Below, one piece after another: positions 9,283-18,450 of a stretch of 64,000 bases of DNA (positions within the stretch are counted from its first letter, which is position 1; the number at the start of each line of letters is the position of its first letter). A program made the translations under genes and the position numbers. This DNA comes from an uncultured Aquimarina sp. (GTDB taxonomy: Bacteria; Bacteroidota; Bacteroidia; Flavobacteriales; Flavobacteriaceae). The stretch lies in the NCBI RefSeq assembly GCF_947492405.1, contig NZ_CANLMP010000001.1:1178001-1242000 (forward strand), in the 5' to 3' direction. Under the pieces are notes generated by a model, which saw only the letters and a program-made list of their open reading frames with translations, ran no database searches and had not been told where the DNA came from.

Positions 9283-9552
9283 TTAATCAATTTCCTCATA
9301 ATCGATGTACTCTCCTACATCTTTATTAGTAGATTTTTGTTTAGATTTTTTATCAATAGTTATATCCTCTTTTGGTCCAGATTGAGGTTGTTGATATTGC
9401 TGAAATTGCTGTTGAAACTTTTCTCCTGCTTTCTTTGTTACATATCTAAGCAATAGAGGACCAAATAAACGCGTTAATATCTTTAATCCGTAATATATCA
9501 ATAACAGAATGAGAATTACCTTTAATACCCCTGATAATGAAGCCTCTTGCAT
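9283..9552 (-). CDS. DUF4834-family small membrane protein
   Basis: The likely product is 89 residues from the ATG at 9552, not the longer frame from 9738, which would run through the divergent promoter and start of the next gene. It has one N-terminal transmembrane helix (GVLKVILILLLIYYGLKIL), then a basic/Gln-rich stretch (FQQQFQQYQQ) and an acidic C-terminus ending in YIDYEEID. This matches the flavobacterial DUF4834 family, whose function is not known to me. It faces the divergent outer-membrane protein gene at 9653, and its stop lies 31 nt before the YfhO start, so it may lead that leftward operon. Confidence 0.7.
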   Translation of the reverse strand: MQEASLSGVLKVILILLLIYYGLKILTRLFGPLLLRYVTKKAGEKFQQQFQQYQQPQSGPKEDITIDKKSKQKSTNKDVGEYIDYEEID

Positions 9553-9627
9553 ATTATTTTTTTTCAAAAATAGGGAACTCTCTATACAATTACATGAAGT
9601 CAATCCTAAAAAAATGATAAAATCTGC

Positions 9628-9635
9628 TATATTTG
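9628..9635 (+). promoter_or_regulatory. Bacteroidota -7 box (TATATTTG)
   Basis: TATATTTG fits the Bacteroidota TAnnTTTG element. It lies 17 nt before the ATG at 9653, which supports that start over the upstream codon at 9509. No clear TTG -33 element is seen. Confidence 0.5.
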
Positions 9636-9652
9636 AACCAAATCTATTGAAT

Positions 9653-11290
9653 ATGAGCCCTAAATCTTTGCTATTGTTGGTTAGCCTATTCCTACTCGGC
9701 TTAACCGCATCTGCACAATATACTGAGAAAATTAACACAAATAGACCTGGGACTTCTCAAGGTGCTTTCTCTGTTGGTAATAATGTATTACAACTAGAAG
9801 GTGGTTTTGGTTTTGGAAAAGAAAAACACAAACTATTTGATACTAAAACGAATACATTTAATTTCGACTATACTATTAGATATGGGTTATTAATAGAACA
9901 ACTGGAAATTAACTTGAATGGTAGTTTTAGAAGTGAAGGCATTAAACAGACTGTAGGGGCTAATGAAGAAAAAATAAGAAGAACAGATTTTGAATATAAT
10001 ACCATAGGGGTTAAATATCTTATTTACGATCCCTATAAAAAACCTAAAGATCAGGATTCAATAAATTACGATGAATTAAAAAGCTGGAAAGAACGCTATA
10101 GATTTAAATGGAAAAGTCTTATACCCGCTGTATCAGCTTATGTAGGTATGAACTACGTAAATACGGACAACGCTTTTACCTTTCCTACGGACCAAACAAT
10201 TAGTCCTAAAATCGTAGTTATGACGCAAAATAACTGGTGGACAAGTAATGCAGGAAGCTGGGTGTTGGTTACAAATTTAATCATAGATAAAATAACTACA
10301 GATAATCCTGCATATGGATGGATTATTACCAGTACTCATACTCTAAATGATAAATGGGCCGTCTTTGGTGAATATCAAGGCCAGAAAAGTGATTTTTATA
10401 GTGACAATATATTAAGGCTCGGTGGAGCGTACTTATTTAATGATGACTTGCAAATTGATGCTAATATAGCAACAAACTTTAAAGATACTCCCTCCATTTT
10501 TAGGGTAAGCGTTGGTGCATCTTATAGGTTTGACTGGCACAAAAAAGACGAAATTATAGAAAAACCAGGTTTTGAAAGTGGTATTAAGAATGAAGAGGAA
10601 TTAAATGAAAAAGAAAGTGATAGTTTAAGTATTGATAGGGAATTTGAAGAAATTGAAAATGATAGTTTAAAATTAGAGAAAACACCATTCATAAATGAGT
10701 TCGAAGATAGTAGTATCAGAGAAGCAATGGAAAAAGATCTAGACGAGAGAAGAACTGCACAACGTTTAGAACGTGAAAGAATCGAAAAAGAAAAGCAAGA
10801 CAAAAAAGACGATAAAAAGTTTCAGAAAGAAGAACGTAGAAGATTAAAACGTGAAGCAAAAGAAGCTAAGCAAGCAGAAAAAGCCCGAATCAAAGCTGAA
10901 AAAGAAAAGCAAAAAATGATCGAGGATATAGATGCCGAATTGGATAAAATGGAACAAGATGAAGGTGTAGATGATGAACTAAAGAAAATTGATGAAGAAC
11001 TCAAAAAACTAGAGGAACTAGAGAAAGACGTTGATCCTAAAAAGGAAAAAGAGCAAGAAGAAGAGAAGAAAAAAGTTGAAGAAGAAGAGGATGTAGACGC
11101 GGCTTATGATAAACTTCAAAAGGAACAAGCTAAAGCTAAAAAAGAAGAAGAAAAACGTAGAAAGAAAGAAGAGAAGAAACGCCTGAAAGAAGAAAAGAAA
11201 AGAAAAAAAGAAGAAGAAAAGCGTAAAAAGGAAGAAGAAAAAAAGAAAAAACAGGAAGAAAAAGAAGGCGATGATAATAATGAAGGCTAG
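9653..11290 (+). CDS. Outer-membrane transporter-like protein with 249-residue charged coiled-coil tail
   Basis: From the ATG at 9653 the protein is 545 residues, with a signal peptide (LLLLVSLFLLGLTASAQ). Residues about 20-295 resemble the flavobacterial 'transporter' family related to the phenol-degradation MetA-pathway beta barrel: it opens with TEKINTNRPGTSQGAFSVG, has alternating amphipathic strands, and ends in RVSVGASYRFDW. After that comes a 249-residue tail made almost only of Lys, Glu, Asp, Arg and Gln (KEKE-type, strong coiled-coil character), which is unusual for this family. The tail would lie in the periplasm if the barrel ends there, and might span toward the peptidoglycan or inner membrane. 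A hairpin terminator follows. Confidence 0.75.
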   Translation: MSPKSLLLLVSLFLLGLTASAQYTEKINTNRPGTSQGAFSVGNNVLQLEGGFGFGKEKHKLFDTKTNTFNFDYTIRYGLLIEQLEINLNGSFRSEGIKQTVGANEEKIRRTDFEYNTIGVKYLIYDPYKKPKDQDSINYDELKSWKERYRFKWKSLIPAVSAYVGMNYVNTDNAFTFPTDQTISPKIVVMTQNNWWTSNAGSWVLVTNLIIDKITTDNPAYGWIITSTHTLNDKWAVFGEYQGQKSDFYSDNILRLGGAYLFNDDLQIDANIATNFKDTPSIFRVSVGASYRFDWHKKDEIIEKPGFESGIKNEEELNEKESDSLSIDREFEEIENDSLKLEKTPFINEFEDSSIREAMEKDLDERRTAQRLERERIEKEKQDKKDDKKFQKEERRRLKREAKEAKQAEKARIKAEKEKQKMIEDIDAELDKMEQDEGVDDELKKIDEELKKLEELEKDVDPKKEKEQEEEKKKVEEEEDVDAAYDKLQKEQAKAKKEEEKRRKKEEKKRLKEEKKRKKEEEKRKKEEEKKKKQEEKEGDDNNEG

Positions 11291-11318
11291 TTCTTAGTTA
11301 TAACTCCTTTTCATATAT

Positions 11319-11354
11319 AAAAAGGGCTAAACATATTATGTTTAGCCCTTTTTT
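11319..11354 (+). terminator. Intrinsic terminator
   Basis: A perfect stem (AAAAGGGCTAAACAT with its complement, about 15 bp) with a very short loop ends in a T run, 30 nt after the stop at 11290. Confidence 0.9.
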
Positions 11355-11487
11355 AGTACTGTATATATACAATTGTAGTATTAATTCATCTTGGTCTGAA
11401 AATGAAAAAATCATATAAAACACATCAATTTTTTAATATTTCTGTCATTTTTTAACATTTAAAATACGTAGGTTAAAATAAAACTCT

Positions 11488-11517
11488 TATATTTGGTTAA
11501 CCAATTTGGTTGACCAA
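11488..11517 (+). promoter_or_regulatory. -7 box overlapped by two FadR-type GntR operators
   Basis: TATATTTG at 11488-11495 is a Bacteroidota -7 box. A perfect palindrome TTGGTTAACCAA (11493-11504) overlaps it, and TTGGTTGACCAA (11506-11517) follows 13 bp on. Both contain the FadR-subfamily operator pattern TNGTNNACNA. The second site ends 9 bp before the ATG of the GntR gene at 11527. This layout fits negative autoregulation by the adjacent regulator. Confidence 0.7.
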
Positions 11518-11526
11518 TTTAAAAAT

Positions 11527-12231
11527 ATGAGAATTAACCTAGGAAACGAACCTTTATCTTCTAAAACCGAAGTTGAAACCGTAATCTCAAAAATTAGAGA
11601 CCTTATCATTAACCGGCAACTTGAACCTGGAGATAAACTACCATCAGAAAGAACATTATCCAATAAATTCAACGCTAGTAGAAGTCAGCTACGGCTAGCT
11701 ATACAAAAGTTAGAATTTTATGGAATAGTAAAAAGATATCCCAAAAGTGGAACTTTTGTATCTAAGATTGGCGTTGGAGCTCTAAACTCTATGATGGCAA
11801 ACATTTTACACTTACAAACACCAGATTTTAAATCTCTGGTAGAAACCAGATTAATACTGGAAACAAAAGCTGTAAAATTAGCGGCCATCAGAAGAACTGA
11901 AAAACAATTATATCAAATCGAAAAAGCGCACGAAGCATACATTAAAAAATCTATTAATGGTCAAAATGCGCTAGACGAAGATTTATTGTTTCATCTTAAG
12001 GTTGCAGAAGCAAGTTGTAACAGTGTTATCAACTCTTTGATGCTAGTAATCACTCCTGAAATAATTACCAATTTTGTTACAAATAAAATTTGTGATGCTC
12101 AAAATTTTTCGAGTTTGATAAAAGAACATCAAGATATTGTAAATGCTATAAAAAATAATGATCCGGACCAAGCAACAAGGAGTCTAAAAATTCATTTTAA
12201 AGACTTATATAATTATTGTCACACTAATTAA
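11527..12231 (+). CDS. GntR-family transcriptional regulator, FadR subfamily
   Basis: The product is 234 residues from ATG 11527; an upstream TTG at 11506 lies inside an operator and is not credible. The N-terminal winged helix-turn-helix has the typical GntR sequence (IINRQLEPGDKLPSERTLSNKF, then SRSQLRLAIQKLE and KSGTFVS). The C-terminal all-helical FCD-type ligand domain spans about residues 80-230, with RLILETKAVKLAA and a late EHQDIVNAIKNND helix. It is directly upstream of a SusC/SusD pair and probably controls uptake of the same substrate, as GntR regulators do in other flavobacterial utilization loci. Two matching operators overlap its own promoter; I found none upstream of susC, so read-through or relaxed sites would be needed for control of that pair. 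Confidence 0.85.
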   Translation: MRINLGNEPLSSKTEVETVISKIRDLIINRQLEPGDKLPSERTLSNKFNASRSQLRLAIQKLEFYGIVKRYPKSGTFVSKIGVGALNSMMANILHLQTPDFKSLVETRLILETKAVKLAAIRRTEKQLYQIEKAHEAYIKKSINGQNALDEDLLFHLKVAEASCNSVINSLMLVITPEIITNFVTNKICDAQNFSSLIKEHQDIVNAIKNNDPDQATRSLKIHFKDLYNYCHTN

Positions 12232-12514
12232 AAAACCAGCCTATGTAAACTTTAATATTAAAAGAAAAAAGGACAGGCATAACCCATCCTTTTCAATTAT
12301 TCTGTAATTACTTCAAGTTAGAGGGAGAAGTCAAATAACAAGAATAATAGCGCATCATTACCTAAGTAAACATGCAGCAGCAAATATAACAATTCATATT
12401 ATGGTTGAAATTTTGCTCTTGTTAATGTTTAGTTAAGTAACACACAAGTCCAAATAGCTTAAAAAGCCGTTAGACTTATATCTGAAACAAAACTAATCAT
12501 TGAAACAATTACAC

Positions 12515-15500
12515 ATGAATCACAAAATAACTATAGCTTTACTACTATCGTTATTATATCATTTCACCTCATATGGGCAAGAAAGTTATGAGTTAACTGG
12601 TATAGTAACATCAATAGAAACAAACACACCAATTCCCGGTGTGAGCGTCCTTGTAGTTGGAACTTCTACAGGAGCGGTAACAGATTTTGACGGAAAATAT
12701 ACTATAAAAGTAAAATCAGGTGATGTGGTACAATTCTCCTATATAGGACTTACTACAAAAAACGTTACCATCTCCGGACAGACTACTCTAGATGTATCTA
12801 TGGAAGAAGATTCTGAAGCACTAGATGAAATTGTGGTAGTTGGATATGGAACTAGAAAAAAATCACATAATACTGGAGCCATTGCACAAGTAAAAGGAAG
12901 TGATGTAGCGGCGATACAAGCAACCCGTGTAGACGAAGCACTAGCCGGCAAATTATCTGGGGTTCTTATTCAAAACCAAAATCCAGAACCAGGTGCAAAC
13001 CCAAAAATTCAAATAAGAGCAGCATCTTCTCTTGCTGGTGACTCAGGTCCACTAATTATAGTGGACGGTTATCAAATCTCAGGAAATTTAGCCACTGTAA
13101 ACCCAAATGACATCGAAAGTTTAGAAGTTTTAAAAGATGCAGCTTCTGCAGCTATTTATGGTGCTAATGGTGCTAATGGGGTTATTTTAGTAACAACAAA
13201 AAAGGGTAAATCAGGTCAGCCACAATTTAATTATAATGCTTTCATTAGTTTTTCAAATAAATACCGTAAGAACATCTTAAAATCAGGGCCAGAATGGGCC
13301 GCAATTTCAAGAGAAGAAATTGCCGCTGGTAATTGGGATTTATCTCAAGTGGACCCAGCTTTTGTGGAGTATAGATTAAGAGCATATGAAAATTCGCCAG
13401 GAGCTATAAGTCCAGAAGACTGGTTGTTTAGAACTGGTACTACCATTAATCACGATTTTAGCATGGCAGGTGGTTCTGAAAATGCCAAGTACTTTGCATC
13501 AGTAGGATATCAAAACGCAGAAGGGGTAGCAATAACACAAGGGTTTGAAAGGTTTAATGCTCGATTAAACATTGATACTAAATTAGGCGAAAAATTTAAG
13601 GCTGGAGTAAGCTTTAATGGTTTTACTTCGAGAAGAGACATCTTAGCTCATGATATGAGAGATTTATTAAGAGCTTACGGTGTTCATCCTGTATATCATA
13701 CAGCAGAATCTATTGCATTTGTACAAGCATTAGATTTAGAAGCGCAAGGATTAGGATTAGCAGCATTTGATAATGGTTATAGAGGCGGTATTGGACCAAC
13801 GAGCATATATGAACTAACACCAGGAGATAGAGTAGACGATTGGCATTATGGTAGAGCTAATAATGGTATTGGAGGCTCAGGAGATGCTGGACCCGCTCAG
13901 AAGTTGGATAATGCAGATGCTTGGCAGAAAACCTATTTTGCTAATATTTCTTCGTACCTAGAGTATGAAATTATTGATGGACTCAATATAAAAGCTGTTT
14001 TAGGTGGTGATTATAATAATACTCAAAATTATTATTACCAAGGTCTTGGGGCAGATTCTAGAGCCCGTACAGATCAAACAGATTTAGATGAAAGTACCAG
14101 GAATGCAACCTCTATTCTAAGTACTACGACATTAAATTACAAGAAATTAATAGGGAAACACGATATCGACGCCGTGATTGGTTATGAATTTTTAAATAAC
14201 TACATCAATGCTATTTCTCTTGTAGGTACTAATGTCCCTAATAGTGATATTATCAATTACAACCTATTAGATCCAGAAGATATTACAACAACCGAAACAG
14301 AAATCACCAGAGCAAGAAAAAGTGTTTTTGGTAGAGTGCAGTATGCTTATGACGATCGTTATTTAGTATCTGCATCCTTAAGGAGAGACGGTGATTCTCG
14401 TTTTGGAGCTAATAAACAATATGGAGTGTTCCCTGCAATGTCTTTAGGTTGGAATGTCCATAATGAAGGTTTTTGGAAATTAGAGAAATTTAGTCTTCTT
14501 AAATTAAGATTTAGCACGGGATCTTTAGGAACGAGTGCATTCTTAAATGATTTTGATGCTCAAAGTCTTTTAAATCCTATTCCAACGGTTTTTGGTACTG
14601 GGTTTGGAATTTCTGGAAACGTAAATAATCCAGATCTAACCTGGCAAACCAATACGGAAACGAACTATGGTATAGATTTAGGATTCCTAAATAACCGTTT
14701 TAGATTAAGTGTGGATTATTACAACTCAGATATTGAGGATATGTTAATAGGAAGAACAGTGTCTTATACAACTGTTGGACAACCTTCTATAATAGTAAAC
14801 AATGGTGATATGACAAGCTCTGGATTGGAATTTGAACTTTCTGCAGGTATTATTCAAAATCAAGATTTCTCCTGGAATATTAGTGCTAACTTATCAACTG
14901 TTAATACAGAAATTACAGATTTAGATTCGGTAGATGAACTACCACAAATACAATACGGTCAGAGCGGTAGAGGCCCAATTTTTAGAAATTATGTTGGAGG
15001 AGAAATAGGCGAAATGTGGGGCTTAGAAACCATTGGTGAAGTGGAAATGAGATTTTTAGAAGACCCAACAAGACACCCTAATAATACTTCTGGTGAATCT
15101 TATGTAGTGGATCAAAATGGAGATGGAGTTATTAATAGTGATGATTATGTAAAAATAGGACAAGCCACTCCAGATTTCTACTGGGGATTAAATAGCACTA
15201 TGAGCTATAAATCTTTTGATTTATCAATGCAATTTCAAGGTTCTCATGGAGCAGAAGTATATAACATTGACCCTCTTTACTATGAATCACAATGGTCTGG
15301 TAGGTTAGTAGATTCTTTTGATGTTGATGATAATGGTATTGCAGATCACAATGGAGAATTTTATATAGGTAATAGAAGACAAACGGATCACGGCATTCAA
15401 GATGCGTCTTTTATAGCACTAAGAAATTTAACTTTAGGATATACCTTAGATCAAAAATTAATATCCAAAATAGGTTTAAGTTCTTTTAGAATTTATGGTG

Positions 15501-15667
15501 CATCAACAAACCTGTTATACATATGGGGTGATGATTATACTTCATATAATCCAGAAGGTATTGAAACAGGGAATTCTGGTTATGCTGGACCAACAACCTA
15601 CGGTGTGCAAGTTGGAGCAAGCCCTATTGTAAGAAGTTTTACGTTTGGTGTAAATGTTAATTTTTAA
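12515..15667 (+). CDS. SusC/RagA-family TonB-dependent outer-membrane transporter
   Basis: The protein is 1050 residues from ATG 12515; a TTG at 12500 is a less likely start. It has a signal peptide (ITIALLLSLLYHFTSYGQ), a carboxypeptidase-like regulatory domain at about residues 25-110 (LTGIVTSIETNTPIPGVSVLV...TDFDGKYTI), a TonB-box-like segment (LDEIVVVGYGTRKK), and a plug domain (LIIVDGYQI, DAASAAIYGANGANGVILVTTKKG). The 22-strand barrel ends in SFTFGVNVNF with a terminal Phe. Length and order are normal for SusC. It imports an oligomeric nutrient in complex with the SusD-like lipoprotein 10 nt downstream. No degradative enzyme accompanies the pair, so the substrate cannot be assigned. Confidence 0.95.
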   Translation: MNHKITIALLLSLLYHFTSYGQESYELTGIVTSIETNTPIPGVSVLVVGTSTGAVTDFDGKYTIKVKSGDVVQFSYIGLTTKNVTISGQTTLDVSMEEDSEALDEIVVVGYGTRKKSHNTGAIAQVKGSDVAAIQATRVDEALAGKLSGVLIQNQNPEPGANPKIQIRAASSLAGDSGPLIIVDGYQISGNLATVNPNDIESLEVLKDAASAAIYGANGANGVILVTTKKGKSGQPQFNYNAFISFSNKYRKNILKSGPEWAAISREEIAAGNWDLSQVDPAFVEYRLRAYENSPGAISPEDWLFRTGTTINHDFSMAGGSENAKYFASVGYQNAEGVAITQGFERFNARLNIDTKLGEKFKAGVSFNGFTSRRDILAHDMRDLLRAYGVHPVYHTAESIAFVQALDLEAQGLGLAAFDNGYRGGIGPTSIYELTPGDRVDDWHYGRANNGIGGSGDAGPAQKLDNADAWQKTYFANISSYLEYEIIDGLNIKAVLGGDYNNTQNYYYQGLGADSRARTDQTDLDESTRNATSILSTTTLNYKKLIGKHDIDAVIGYEFLNNYINAISLVGTNVPNSDIINYNLLDPEDITTTETEITRARKSVFGRVQYAYDDRYLVSASLRRDGDSRFGANKQYGVFPAMSLGWNVHNEGFWKLEKFSLLKLRFSTGSLGTSAFLNDFDAQSLLNPIPTVFGTGFGISGNVNNPDLTWQTNTETNYGIDLGFLNNRFRLSVDYYNSDIEDMLIGRTVSYTTVGQPSIIVNNGDMTSSGLEFELSAGIIQNQDFSWNISANLSTVNTEITDLDSVDELPQIQYGQSGRGPIFRNYVGGEIGEMWGLETIGEVEMRFLEDPTRHPNNTSGESYVVDQNGDGVINSDDYVKIGQATPDFYWGLNSTMSYKSFDLSMQFQGSHGAEVYNIDPLYYESQWSGRLVDSFDVDDNGIADHNGEFYIGNRRQTDHGIQDASFIALRNLTLGYTLDQKLISKIGLSSFRIYGASTNLLYIWGDDYTSYNPEGIETGNSGYAGPTTYGVQVGASPIVRSFTFGVNVNF

Positions 15668-15677
15668 AAAAAGAAAA

Positions 15678-16988
15678 ATGAAAAAAATAATTTTATTATT
15701 GGCAATAGTTTCATTCTTCACTTCTTGCGAAGATTTAGAACAAGTGCCATCAAATATCGCAAATTCAGATTCATTAACAGATTTTGAAGGTGTTTTAAAT
15801 GCAGCATACTATTACCAGTTAGGTTCTGTAACGCCAATGGCAGTGATGGGAGATTTTAGAGCAGACAATGCACTAATGATAGAAGAACCCTACCCTTCTT
15901 TTGATAGATTTAATAGTGATTTGTTAGATATGGAAGATCAGTTCTTTGAACCATTTTATATTGCCCTATACAGATCAATCTTAAGTGCAAATAATGTTAT
16001 TGAAAATTCAGCTAATTCGAATGATATTGGTGAAGCAAAGTTTATAAGAGCCTTATCTTACTTTAAATTAGTTCGTGTTTTTGGTGATGTCACTGTAAAT
16101 TTAAGTTCTGGAAATCTTAATTTAGATACGACGAGACAGCCAGCTGCAGAAGTATACAATACTATCATTATTCCTGATTTACAAGATGCCATCGCAGCAT
16201 TAGATAATTCTGGGTTATCTAACGGTAGAGCAACGCAGATAGCTGCTCAAGGCTTATTGGGTAAAGTATATATGCAAATTGGTAACTTTAGCAGTGCAGA
16301 ATCACATCTTGCTGCTGTAGTAAATGGTGCAGCAGCAGCCGGTGTAAGTTTGCTACCCAACTTTGCAGACATTTTTGGAGATGCTAATGATTTAAATCCA
16401 GAAATTCTTTTTGCAACCCAAGTATCAAGTTCAATTCCGGATGAATATGGATTTACAGAATTTACGGGATGGTATATTGGTAATGATTCAAAATCATTTG
16501 AACCATTAGATTTGGATTTAGTTGCTGCTTTTGATGCTGCGGGTGATGTTACGAGAAAAGCACTTACAGTTGATGAAGTTGCTATAAGAGGAATAAAATA
16601 CCTATCAGAAAATCCAGATCAAGATTGGATAGAATTGAGATTAGCAGATGTTATTTTGTTATATGCAGAAGCACGTAATGAAAATATCAATGCAGATGGT
16701 TCACAATCAGCATCTATTTTAGGTTTATTAGATAACATTAGAACTAGAGCTGGCTTAGCCAGTTTAAGTGGTACTGCAAATACACAAGTGGAAGTTAGAC
16801 AAGCCATCGCTGATGAAAGACGATTAGAATTAGCCTTTGAAGGACAACGATGGTTTGACCTAGTTAGAACTGGTACTGTAGATGCAGAAATGGGAGAAAC
16901 GATTAACTCAAATTATCATGTATTTCCTATTCCAGTTTCGGAAATACTTGCTAGTGACGGTATAATTTCTCAAAATCCTGGATACTAA
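15678..16988 (+). CDS. SusD/RagB-family nutrient-binding lipoprotein
   Basis: The product is 436 residues from ATG 15678, which is preferred over a codon inside the susC end because it begins the lipoprotein signal (MKKIILLLAIVSFFTSCED, lipobox Cys at residue 17). It has the N-terminal SusD-like helices (AKFIRALSYFKLVRVFGDV) and the C-terminal RagB/SusD region (ADVILLYAEARNE, then VRQAIADERRLELAFEGQRWFDLVRTG and FPIPVSEI). It is somewhat shorter than the usual 500 or so residues, so surface loops may be reduced. It caps the SusC transporter at the outer-membrane surface and captures its ligand. A terminator follows at 17041. Confidence 0.95.
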   Translation: MKKIILLLAIVSFFTSCEDLEQVPSNIANSDSLTDFEGVLNAAYYYQLGSVTPMAVMGDFRADNALMIEEPYPSFDRFNSDLLDMEDQFFEPFYIALYRSILSANNVIENSANSNDIGEAKFIRALSYFKLVRVFGDVTVNLSSGNLNLDTTRQPAAEVYNTIIIPDLQDAIAALDNSGLSNGRATQIAAQGLLGKVYMQIGNFSSAESHLAAVVNGAAAAGVSLLPNFADIFGDANDLNPEILFATQVSSSIPDEYGFTEFTGWYIGNDSKSFEPLDLDLVAAFDAAGDVTRKALTVDEVAIRGIKYLSENPDQDWIELRLADVILLYAEARNENINADGSQSASILGLLDNIRTRAGLASLSGTANTQVEVRQAIADERRLELAFEGQRWFDLVRTGTVDAEMGETINSNYHVFPIPVSEILASDGIISQNPGY

Positions 16989-17040
16989 AGTTGTGTGTGT
17001 ATGAATAATAAGTAAAATTATTGTTTGTTATGTATCCTTT

Positions 17041-17078
17041 ACTCCATTGATCATTAGTTTGGTCAATGGAGTATTTTT
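17041..17078 (+). terminator. Intrinsic terminator after susD
   Basis: A 10-bp perfect stem (17041-17050 with 17063-17072) is followed by a T-rich run, 52 nt after the susD stop. Confidence 0.85.
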
Positions 17079-17171
17079 TATTCATATCTTTTAGTTACAA
17101 TTAATACTAATAAGTTATTGATTGATTCATAAATTGAAGCGTTTCCATTAAAATGTTTAATAAAAGGGTCA

Positions 17172-17179
17172 TATATTTG
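17172..17179 (+). promoter_or_regulatory. -7 box (TATATTTG) for the GNAT gene
   Basis: A full TAnnTTTG match lies 20 nt before the ATG at 17200. No -33 TTG is found at the usual distance. Confidence 0.5.
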
Positions 17180-17199
17180 TTATGAACTAGCGAAGTTGT

Positions 17200-18318
17200 A
17201 TGATTACGATTAAAGAAATTACCTCCAAAGCAGATTTGACTACATTTGTTAAGTTTCCTTTTGAATTATATAGAGATTCTCCCTATTACGTTCCTTCTAT
17301 TATTAAAGAAGAGCTAGATGTAATGAATCCTAAAAAAAACCCCGTTTTTAAAAATGCGATAGCTAAATATTTCTTAGCATATAGAAATGACAAGATAGTA
17401 GGGCGAATAGCTGCAATTATTAATTGGATTGAAGTAAAAGAACAACAAAAATTAAAAGTTCGCTTTGGATGGTTTGATGTCATTGATGATATAGAAGTTA
17501 CCAAAGCTCTTTTAGGAAAAGTAGCGGAGTTTGGAAAACAACATTCTCTTGAGTATATGGAAGGTCCTGTAGGATTTTCTAATATGGATAAAGCAGGTAT
17601 ACTAATTAAAGGGTTTGAAGAACTTAATACCATGATTACCTGGTATAATTATCCCTATTATCAAAAGCATATGGAACAACTCAGTTTTGAAGATGCAGCG
17701 ACCTGGGTAGAATACAAAATAAAAGTTCCTACAGAGACTAGAGAAAAGGTAATCAAGTTTGCAAAAATTATTAAAGAACGCTACCAACTTCAATTACTTA
17801 AATTTAAGAAAAGTAAAGAGCTATTGAAATATGCAGATGATATGTTTGATTTACTGAATAAAACGTACAGTAGCTTACAAACATTTGTTCCTATACAACA
17901 GTATCAAATAGAAATGTATAAGAAAAAATACTTACCATATTTAAATCCAGAATACATTACCTGTATTGCTGATAAAAATGGAAAGTTAATTGCTTTTTCG
18001 ATTGTTATGCCATCATTCTCTAAAGCTTTGAAAAAAATGAATGGTAAAATATACCCTTTAAAATTCCTTCATATTCTTAAAGCACAACGAAGAAATGACA
18101 CCGCTGCTTTTTACCTTATTGGAGTTGATCCAGAATATCAAAACAAAGGAGTTACAGCACTTATATTCAAAGAAATGAATGAAACGTTTATTCGTAACGG
18201 TATAGAAATGGTAGAAACCAATCCGGAGTTAGAAGAGAATAAAGCTATACAAGCATTATGGAATGATTATGAACACGAGCAACACAAAATGCGAAGAACA
18301 TATAGAAAAGATATTTAA
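17200..18318 (+). CDS. GNAT-superfamily N-acetyltransferase-like protein
   Basis: This 372-residue protein is larger than a single GNAT fold and is probably two tandem GNAT-like halves, as in YghO-type proteins. The C-terminal half holds the acetyl-CoA binding motif (FYLIGVDPEYQNKGVTALIFKE, with the Q-x-x-G-V/A loop), followed by ETNPELEENKAIQALWNDY. The N-terminal half (FPFELYRDSPYYVPSIIKEE) is conserved in flavobacterial homologues I recall, without an assigned substrate. It has its own -7 box and stands between the orphan susCD pair and a GG-leader peptide. A functional link to the peptide, such as modification, is possible but unsupported. Confidence 0.7.
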   Translation: MITIKEITSKADLTTFVKFPFELYRDSPYYVPSIIKEELDVMNPKKNPVFKNAIAKYFLAYRNDKIVGRIAAIINWIEVKEQQKLKVRFGWFDVIDDIEVTKALLGKVAEFGKQHSLEYMEGPVGFSNMDKAGILIKGFEELNTMITWYNYPYYQKHMEQLSFEDAATWVEYKIKVPTETREKVIKFAKIIKERYQLQLLKFKKSKELLKYADDMFDLLNKTYSSLQTFVPIQQYQIEMYKKKYLPYLNPEYITCIADKNGKLIAFSIVMPSFSKALKKMNGKIYPLKFLHILKAQRRNDTAAFYLIGVDPEYQNKGVTALIFKEMNETFIRNGIEMVETNPELEENKAIQALWNDYEHEQHKMRRTYRKDI

Positions 18319-18450
18319 AGTACTTTCTAAATAAACTACCCATTTAGGGTGAGAAAATTCACCAATGTAATTTTTAAATTAGTCAACATAATACATAGAT
18401 AAGTCTGTTTATCTTTTTCTGGTCATTATCTAAATCTAAAACTCAATATT

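Noticed and set aside
9283..9738. Longer start (9738) for the DUF4834 gene.
   Set aside because: The added 62 residues overlap the divergent gene and its promoter and do not resemble the family; ATG 9552 gives the typical membrane-first protein.
12263..12291. Terminator between the GntR and susC genes.
   Set aside because: The stem is only about 7 bp (AAAAGGA/TCCTTTT) and lacks a T-run, so read-through from GntR into susC is possible.
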